Source of the DNA: Oncomelania hupensis
Taxonomy: Eukaryota > Mollusca > Gastropoda > Littorinimorpha > Pomatiopsidae
Length of the DNA stretch: 64,000 bases
Reading direction: 5' to 3'
Assembly: GCA_036898135.1 (NCBI GenBank)
Contig: CM072525.1
Span: 54,776,299-54,840,298 of the forward strand
Made by a program: the position numbers and the translations under genes. Each line of letters opens with the position of its first letter. Position 1 is the first letter of the stretch. Shown here piece after piece: positions 56,018-64,000 of this stretch. Under the pieces are notes generated by a model that was not told where the DNA came from, made no database searches, and saw only the letters and a list, made by a program, of their open reading frames with translations.

Positions 56018-58986
56018 CTCCCTCAGCCTCCCTCGGCCTCCCTCAGCCTCCCTCAGCCTCTCTCAGCCTCCCTCTCAGCCTCTCTCTCAGCCTCTCAGCC
56101 TCTCAGCCTCCCTCTCAGCCTCTCTCAGCCTCCCTCTCAGCCTCTCTCTCAGCCTCTCAGCCTCTCAGCCTCCCTCTCAGCCTCCCTCAGCCTCCCTCTC
56201 AGACTCTCTCAGCCTCCCTCAGCCTCCCTCAGCCTCTCTCAGCCTCCCCCTCAGCCTCCCTCAGCCTCCCCCTCAGCCTCCCTCGACCTCCCTCAGCCTC
56301 CCTCGGCCTCCCTCAGGCTCCCTTTCAGCCTTTCTCAGCCTCCCTCGGCCTCCCTGAGCCTCCCTCAGCCTCTTTCAGCCTCACTCTCAGCCTCCCTCAG
56401 CCTCCCTCTCAGCTTCCCTCAGCCTCCCTCTCAGCCTCCCTCTCAGCCTCTTTCTCAGCCTCCTTCTCATACTCCCTCAGCCTCCCTCTCAGACTCCCTT
56501 TCAGCCTCCCTCAGCCTCCCTCTCAGCCTCCCTCTCAGCCTCCCTCTCATCCTCACTCAGCCTCCCTCGGCCTCCCTTAGCCTCCCTCAGCCTTCCTTAG
56601 CCTCCCTCAGCCTCCCTCAGCCTCCTACTAAGCCTCTCTCACCCTCCCTCAGCCTCCCTCAGCCTCTTAGCGTCCCTTTTAGCCTCCCTCAGCCTCCCTC
56701 TCAGCCTCCCTCAGCCTCTCTCAGCCTCTCAGCCTCCCTCTCAGCCTCTCTTAGCCTCCCTCAGCCTCCCTCTCAGCCTCCCTCTCAGCCTCCCTCTCAG
56801 CCTCCCTCAGCCTCCTTCAGCCTCCCTCTGCCTTCCTCAGCCTCCCTCAGCCTCCCTCTCAGCCTCTCTCAGCCTCCTTCAGCCGCTCTCAGCCTCTCAG
56901 CGTCCCTTTTAGCCTCTCTCAACCTCCCTCAGCCTCCCTCAGCCTCCCTCTCAGCCTTCCTGAGCCTCTCTTCCCCTCCTTGCCTCCCTCGACCTCCCTC
57001 AGCCTCCCTCGGCCTCCCTCAGCCTCCCTCGGCCTCCCTCGGCCTCCCTCAGCCTCCCTCGGCCTCCCTCAGCCTCTGTCAGCCTCCCTCTCATCCTCAC
57101 TCAGCCTCTCTCGGCCTCCCTCAGCCTCCCGCAGCCATCGTCAGCCTCCCTCAGCCTCCCTCTCAGCCTCTCTCAGCCTCCTTCAGCCTCTCTCAGCCTC
57201 TCAGCGTCTCTTTTAGCCTCTCTCAGCCTCCCTCAGCCTTCCTCAGCCTCCCTCTCAGCCTCCCTCAGCCTCTCTTAGCCACACAGCCTCCCTCGACCTC
57301 CCTCAGCCTCCCTCGGCCTCCCTCAGCCTCCCTCAGCCTCTCAGCTTCCCTCGGCCTCCCTCAGCCTCCCTCAGCCTCCCTCAGCCTCTCTCTCAGCCTC
57401 TCTCGGCCTCCCTCTCAGCCTCCCTCAGCCTCCCTCTCAGCCTCCCTTAGCCTCCCTCGGCCTCCCTCAGCCTCCCTCAGCCTCTCAGCCTCCCTCGGCC
57501 TCCCTCAGCCTCCCTCAGCCTCCCTCAGCCTCTCTCTCAGCCTCTCTCGGCCTCCCTCTCAGCCTCCCTCAGCCTCCCTCTCAGCCTCCCTTAGCCTCCC
57601 CCGGCCTACCTCAGCCTCCCCCAGCCTCTCTCAGCCTCCCTCTCAGCCTCCCTCAGCCTCCCTCTCAGCCTCCCTCAGCCTCCCTCTCAGCCTCCCTCTC
57701 AGCCTCTCTCTCAGCCTCTCAGCCTCTCAGCCTCCCTCAGCCTCCCTCTCAGACTCTCTCAGCCTCCCTCAGCCTCCCTCGGCCTCCCTCAGCCTCCCTC
57801 AGCCTCTCTCAGCCTCCCCCTCAGCCTCCCTCAGCCTCTCTCAGCCTCCCTCTGCCTCCCTCAGCCTCCCTCTCAGCCTCTCTCTCAGCCTCCCTCTCAG
57901 CCTCCCTCAGCCTCCCTCAGCCTCCCTCTCAGCCTCCCTCTCAGCCTCCCTCTCATCCTCACTCAGCCTCCCTCGGCCTCCCTCTCCCTCGGCCTCCCTC
58001 AGCCTCCCTCATCCTTCCTCAGCCTCCCTCAGCCTCCCTCAGCCTCCCAGCGTCCCTTTTAGCCTCTCTCAGCCACCCTCAGCCTCCATCAGCCTCCCTC
58101 TCAGCCTCCCTCAGCCTCTCTCTGCCTCTCAGCCTCCCTCTCAGCCTCTCTCAGCCTCCCTCAGCCTCCCTCTCAGCCTCCCTCTCAGCCTCCCTCTCAT
58201 CCTCACTCAGCCTCCCTCGGCCTCCCTCTCCCTCGGCTTCCCTCAGCCTCCCTCATCCTTCCTCAGCCTCCCTCAGCCTCCCTCAGCCTCTCAGCGTCCC
58301 TTTTAGCCTCTCTCAGCCTCCCTCAGCCTCCCTCAGCCTTCCTCTCAGCCTCCCTCAGCCTCTTTTAGCCTCTCAGCGTCCCTTTCAGCCCCTCTCAGCC
58401 TCCCTCAGCCTCCCTCAGCCTCTTTTAGCCTCCCAGCCTCCCTTGACCTCGCTCAGCCTCCCTTGTTCTCCCTTAGCCTCCCTCGGCCTCCCTCAGCCTC
58501 CCTCAGCCTCTCAGCCTCCCTCGGCCTCCCTCAGCCTCCCTCAGCCTCCCTCAGCCTCTCTCTCAGCCTCTCTCTCAGCCTCTCTCGGCCTCCCTCTCAG
58601 CCTCCCTCAGCCTCCTTCTCAGCCTCCCTCAGCCTCCCTCTCAGCCTCTCTCAGCCTCCCTCAGCCTACCTTAGCCTCCCTCAGCCTCCCTCGGCCTACA
58701 TCAGCCTCCCCAGCCTCTCTCAGCCTCACTCTCAGCCTCCCTCAGCCTCCCTCTCAGCCTCCCTCAGCCTCCCTCTCAGCCTCCCTCTCAGCCTCTCTCT
58801 CAGCCTCTCAGCCTCTCAGCCTCCCTCTCAGCCTCCCTCTGCCTCTCTCGGCCTCCCTCAGCTTCCCTCAGCCTCCCTCTCAGCCTCCCTCAGCCTCCCT
58901 CTCAGACTCTCTCAGCCTCCCTCAGCCTACCACGGCCTCCCTCAGCCTCCATCAGCCTCTCTCAGCCTCTCTCTCAGCCTCTCTCA
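56018..58986 (+). repeat. Satellite block 6, polypyrimidine
   Basis: Same units. The last part (from about 57870) closely repeats block 5 from about 54740 onward, a shift of roughly 3.13 kb. Confidence 0.93.
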
Positions 58987-59764
58987 GGCTAAAAGGGACG
59001 CTGAGATGCCGAGGGAGAGAGGCTGAGGGAGGCTGAAAGAGGCTGAGGGAGGACGAGAGAGGCTGAGCGAGGCTGAGGGAGGCTGAGGGTGGCTAAGAGG
59101 CTGAGGGAGGCTGAGGGAGGCTGAGAGAGGCTGAGAGGGAGGCTAAAGGAGGCTGAGGGAGGCTTAGGGAGGCTGAGAGGCTGAGGAAGGCTGGGGGAGG
59201 CTGAGAGGCTGAGAAAGAGGCTGTGGGAGACCGAGAGAGGCAGAGGGAGGCTGGGAGAGGCTGAGAGGGAGGCTGAGGGAGGCCGAGGGAGGCTGAGGGA
59301 GAGAGGCTGAGGGAGGCTGAGAAAGGGTAAGGGAGGCTGAGAGGGAGGCTGAGGGAGGCTGAGAGAGGCTGAGAGGCTGAGAGGGAGGCTGAGGGAGGCT
59401 TAGAGGGAGGCTGAGGGAGGCCGAGGGAGAGAGGCTGAAGGGAGGCCGAGAGAGGCTGGAGGAGGCTGAGGGAGGCTGAGAGAGGCTAAGAGAGGCCGAG
59501 AGAGGCTGAAACAGGCTGAGAGGCATGCTGAGGGAGGCTGAGAGAGGCTGTGGGAGGCTGAGAGATGCTGATAGAGGCCGAGAGAGGCCAAGAGAGGCTG
59601 AGAGAGGCCGAGAGAGGGTGAGTGAGGCTGAGAGGGAGGCTGAGGGAGGCTGAGGGAGGCTGAGAGATGCTGATAGAGGCCGAGAGAGGCTGAGGGAGGC
59701 TGAGAGAGGCTGAGTGAGGCTAAGAGGGAGGCTGAGGGAGGCCGAGGGAGGCTGAGATGGAGGC
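58987..59764 (-). repeat. Inverted satellite block
   Basis: It opens with the same purine-rich sequence as 55841-56017 and then extends to 59764. Minus-strand ORFs here are repeat artefacts. Confidence 0.92.
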
Positions 59765-62700
59765 TGTTCAGCCTCACTCAGCCTCCCTCGGCCTCCCTCA
59801 GCCTCTCTCAGCCTCCCTCGGCCTCCCTCAGCCTCCCTCTCAGCCTCTCTCAGCCTCCCTTAGCCTCCCTCAGCCTCCCTCAGCCCCTCTCAGCCTCTCA
59901 GCCTCCCTCAGCCTCCCTCAGCCTCTCAGCCTCCCTCAGCCCCTCTCAGCCTCCCTCTCAGCCTCCCTCAGCCTCCCTCAGCCTCACTCAGCCTCCCTCT
60001 CAGCCTCCCTCTCAGCCTCTCAGCCTCCCTCTCAGCCTCCCTTAGCCTCCCTCGGCCTCCCTCAGCCTCCCTCAGCCTCCCTCTCAGCATTCCTCAGCCT
60101 CACTCTCAGCCTCTTAGCCTCCCTTAGCCTCTCTCAGCCTCCCTCTCAGCCTCCCTCAACCTCCCTCAGCCTCCCTCATCCTCTCTCAGCCTCTCAGCCT
60201 CCCACTCAGCCTCCTTCAGCCTCCCTCTCAGCCTCTTTCAGCCTCCCTGTGCCCCCCTCGACCTAACTCAGCCTCCCTCGGCCTCCCTCAGCCTCCCTTT
60301 CAGCCTCCCTCAGCCTCCCTCGGCCTCCCTGAGCCTCCCTCAGCCACTTTCAGCCTCCCTCTCAGCCTCCCTCATCCTCCCTCTCAGATTCCCTCATCCT
60401 CCCTCTCAGCCTCACTCTCAGCCTCTCTCTGAGCCTCCCTCTCAGCTTCCCTCAGCCTCCGTCTCAGCCTCCGTCTCAGCCTCCTCTCAGCTTCCCTCAG
60501 CCTCCCTCTTAGCCTCCCTCTCAGCCTCCTCAGCCTCCCTCAGCCTCCCTCTCAGCCTCCCTCTCAGCCTCCCTCAGCCTCCCTCGGCCTCCCTCAGCCT
60601 CCCTCAGCCTTCTTCAGCCTCCCTCAACCTCCCTCTCAGCCTCTCTCACCCTCCCTCAGCCTCTCTCAGCCTCTTAGCGTCCATTTTAGCCTATCTCAGC
60701 CTCCCTCAGCCTCCCTCTCAGCCTCCCTAAGCCTCTCTCAGCCTCCCTCTCAGCCTCTATCAGCCTCCCTTAGCCTCCCTCTCAGCCTCCCTCTCAGCCT
60801 CCCTCAGCCTCTCTCAGCCTCTCAGCCTCCCTCTCAGCCTCTCTCAGCCTCCCTTTTAGCCTCCCTCTCAGCCTCCTTCTCAGCCTCCCTCAACCTCCCT
60901 CAGCCTCCCTCAACCTCTCTCAGCCTCTCAGCCTCCCTCCTCAGCCTCCCTCAGCCTCCCTCTCAGCCTCTCTCTTTAGCCTCCCTGTGCCTGCCTCGAC
61001 CTCCCTCAGCCTCCCTCGGCCTCCCTTAGCTCCCTCTCAGCCTCCCTCAACCTCCCTCTCAGCCTCCGTCTCAGCCTCCCTCTCAGCCTCCCTCAACCTC
61101 CCTCAGCCTCCCTCAGCCTCTCTCAGCCTCTCAGCCTCCCTCAGCCTCCCTCAGCCTCCCTCAGCCTCCCTCTCAGCCTCCCTCTCAGCCTCCCTCTCAT
61201 CCTTACTCAGCCTCCCTCGGCCTCCCTCAGCCTCCTTCAGCCTCCCTCTCAGCCTCTCTCACCCTCCCTCAGCCTCTCTCAGCGTCCCTCAGCCTCCCTC
61301 AGCCTCCCTCTCAGCCTCTCTAAGCCTCCCTCAGCCTCCCTCTCAGCCTCTCTCAGCCTCCCTCAGCCTCCCTCTCAGCCTCCCTCAGCCTCCCTCGGCC
61401 TCCCTCAGCCTCCCTCAGCCTCCCTCAGCCTTCCTCAGCCTCCCTCAGCCTCCCTCTCAGCCTCTCTCAGCCTCCCTCAGCCTCTCTCAGCCTCTCAGCG
61501 TCCCTTTTAGCCTCTCTCAGCCTCCCTCAGCCTCCCTCAGCCTCCCTCTCAGCCTTCCTCAGCCTCCCTCGGCCTCCCTCAGCCTCCTCGGCCTCCCTCA
61601 GTCTCCCTCAGCCTCTCAGCCTCCCTCGGCCTCCCTCAGCCTCTCTCAGCCTCTCTCTCAGCCTCTCCCAGCCTCCCTCTGCCTCTCTCGGTCTCCCACA
61701 GCCTTCCTCAGCCTCTCAGCCTCCCTAAGCCTCCCTCAGCCTCCTTTAGCCTCCCTCTCAGCCTCTCTCAGCCTCCCTCAGCCTCCCTCAGCCTCTTAGC
61801 CACCCTCAGCCTCCCTCAGCCTCGCTCAGCCTCTCTCGTCCTCCCTCAGCCTCCCTTTCAGCCTCCCTCAGCCTTCCTCGGCCTCCCAGAGCCTCCCTCA
61901 TCCTTTTTCAGCCTCCCTCTCAGCCTCCCTCAGCCTCCCTCTCAGCCTCCTTCAGCCTCCCTCTCAGCCTCCCTCTCAGCCTCTCAGCCTCTCAGCCTCC
62001 CTCAGCCTCCCTTTCAGCCTCTCTCAGCCTCCCTGTGCCTCCCTCGACCTCCCTCAGCCTCCCTCGGCCTCCCTCAGCCTGCCTTTCAGCCTCCCTCAGT
62101 CTCCCTCGGCCTACCTGAGCCTCCCTCAGCCTCTCTCAGCCTCCCTTTCAGCCTCTTTCAGCCTCCCTCGGCCTCCCTGAGCCTCCTTCAGCCTTTTTCA
62201 GCCTCCCTCTCAGCCTCCCTCAGCCTCCCTCTCAGCCTTCCTCAGCCTCCCTCTCAGCCTCTCAGCCTCCCTCTCAGCCTCCCTCAGCCTTCCTCAGCCT
62301 CCCTCAGCCTCCCTCCCTCAGCCTCCCTCGGCCTCCCTCAGCCTCCCTCGGCCTCCCTCAGCCTCCCTCTCAGCCTCCCTCAGCCTCCCTCTCAGCGTCC
62401 CTCAGCCTCCTTCTCAGCCTCTCAGCCTCCCTCAGCCTCTCTCAGCCTCCCTCTCAGCCTCCCTCACTCTCCCTCAGCCTCCCTCAGCCTCCCTCAGCCT
62501 CTCTTAGCCTCTCAGCCTCCGTCTTAGCCTCCCTCAGCCTCCCTCTCAGCCTCTCTCAGCCTCCCTGTGCCTCCCTCGACCTCCCTCAGCCTCCCTCGGC
62601 CTCCCTCAGCCTCCCTTTCAGCCTCCCTCAGCCTCCCTCGGCCTCCCTGAGCCTCCCTCAGCCTCTCTCAGCCTCCCTCTCAGCCTCCCTCAGCCTCCCC

Positions 62701-64000
62701 CTCAGCGTCCCTCTCAGCCTCCCTCTCAGCCTCCCTCTCAGCCTCCCTCAGCCTCCCTCGGCCTCCCTGAGCCTCCCTCAGCCTTTTTCAGCCTCCCTCT
62801 CAGCCTCTCTCAGCCTCCCTCTCATCCTCACTCAGCCTCTCTCGGCCTCCCTCAGCCTCCCTCAGCCATCCTCAGCCTCCCTCAGCCTCCCTCTCAGCCT
62901 CTCTTAGCCTCCTTCAGCCTCTCTCAGCCTCTCAGCGTCCCTTTTAGCCTCTCTCAGCCTCCCTCAGCCTTCCTCAGCCTCCCTCTCAGCCTCCCTCAGC
63001 CTCTCTTAGCCCCACAGCCTCCCTCGACCTCCCTCAGCCTCCCTCGGCCTCCCTCAGCCTCCCTCAGCCTCTCAGCCTCCCTCGGCCTCCCTCAGCCTCC
63101 CTCAGCCTCCCTCAGCGTCCCTCAGCCTCTCTCTCAGCCTCTCTCGGCCTCCCTCTTAGCCTCCCTCAGCCTCCCTCTCAGCCTCCCTTAGCCTCCCCCG
63201 GCCTACCTCAGCCTCCCCCAGCCTCTCTCAGCCTCCCCCTCAGCCTCTTTCAGCCTCCCTCTCAGCCTCCCTCTCAGCCTCCCTCAGCCTCCCTCTCAGC
63301 CTCCCTCTCAGCCTCTCTCTCAGCCTCTCAGCCTCTTAGCCTCCCTGTGCCTCCCTCGACCTCCTTCAGCCTCCCTCGGCCTCCCTCAGGCTCCCTTTCA
63401 GCCTTTCTCAGCCTCCCTTGGCCTCCCTGAGCCTCCCTCAGCCTCTTTCAGCCTCACTCTCAGCCTCCCTCAGCCTCCCTCTCAGCTTCCCTCAGCCTCC
63501 CTCTCAGCCTCCCTCTCAGCCTCCCTCTCAGCCTCTTTCTCAGCCTCCTTCTCAGACTCCCTCTCAGCCTCTCAGCCTCCCTCTCAGCCTCCCTCAGCCT
63601 CCCTCTCAGCCTCTTTCAGCCTCCCTCAGCCTCAATCTCAGACTCTCTCAGCCTCCCTCTCAGCCTCCCTCTCAGCCTTCCTCAGCCTCCCTCAGCCTCT
63701 TTTAGCCTCCCAGCCTCCCTTGACCTCGCTCAGCCTCCCTTGTTCTCCCTTAGCCTCCCTCGGCCTCCCTCAGCCTCCCTCAGCCTCTCAGCCTCCCTCG
63801 GCCTCCCTCAGCCTCCCTCAGCCTCCCTCAGCCTCCCTCAGCCTCTCTCTCAGCCTCTCTCTCAGCCTCTCTCGGCCTCCCTCTCAGCCTCCCTCAGCCT
63901 CCTTCTCAGCCTCCCTCAGCCTCCCTCTCAGCCTCTCTCAGCCTCCCTCAGCCTAACTTAGCCTCACTCAGCCTCCCTCGGCCTACATCAGCCTCCCCCA
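59765..64000 (+). repeat. Satellite block 7, polypyrimidine, to window end
   Basis: Same 10/12-bp units. The stretch 63690-63990 repeats 55280-55560 and 58410-58700 closely. The array continues past the window edge. Confidence 0.93.

Noticed and set aside
42362..63961. Ser/Pro/Leu/Gln ORFs on both strands in the later blocks
   Set aside because: They are repeat artefacts, and their strand follows array polarity.
20287..64000. CRISPR-like array
   Set aside because: The units are 10-12 bp, contiguous and without unique spacers, and the genome is eukaryotic.

Overview
This is nuclear DNA of an animal, with spliced genes, abundant retrotransposon and DNA-transposon debris, minisatellites and a very large simple satellite. 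The mix of an RTE/BovB-like LINE ('craniofacial development protein 2-like' type), CR1-like and jockey-like LINEs, hAT-like and pogo/Tigger-like elements and an invertebrate-looking RRP7 gene suggests an invertebrate. A mollusc is my best guess, but nothing in the window proves it.

Layout. (1) 1-10.8 kb is a transposon graveyard. A dispersed repeat (here RepA) is split by a 2.7 kb DNA transposon that itself carries a 1.07 kb hAT-like insertion. LINE fragments of two families follow. Next comes a 59-bp minisatellite split by a pogo/Tigger-like MITE, then an unsplit RepA copy. (2) 11.07-19.45 kb holds the only recognisable host gene, RRP7A (ribosomal RNA processing protein 7), plus strand, six exons, lacking its first exon(s). 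Its introns carry a 37-bp minisatellite, a 56-bp tandem array made of repeated splice signals, a truncated LINE tail and a complete 'half-LINE' with an intact 529-residue endonuclease ORF. (3) 20.29-64.0 kb is almost entirely a polypurine/polypyrimidine satellite of 10-bp and 12-bp units. It is interrupted only by a solo LTR (29.4-30.55 kb) and a LINE 3' fragment (31.82-32.6 kb). The array changes strand polarity repeatedly: pyrimidine on + to 31.8 kb, purine to 42.03 kb, pyrimidine to 50.16 kb, purine to 52.86 kb, then alternating short and long blocks to the end.

How it fits together. RRP7A is a nucleolar 40S-biogenesis factor and is the only likely cellular function here. The rest is a record of mobile-element activity, including nested insertions with target-site duplications, and of satellite expansion, inversion and segmental duplication. 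Most long ORFs beyond 20.3 kb are by-products of stop-free repeat units, not genes. All coordinates of repeat edges were read by eye.
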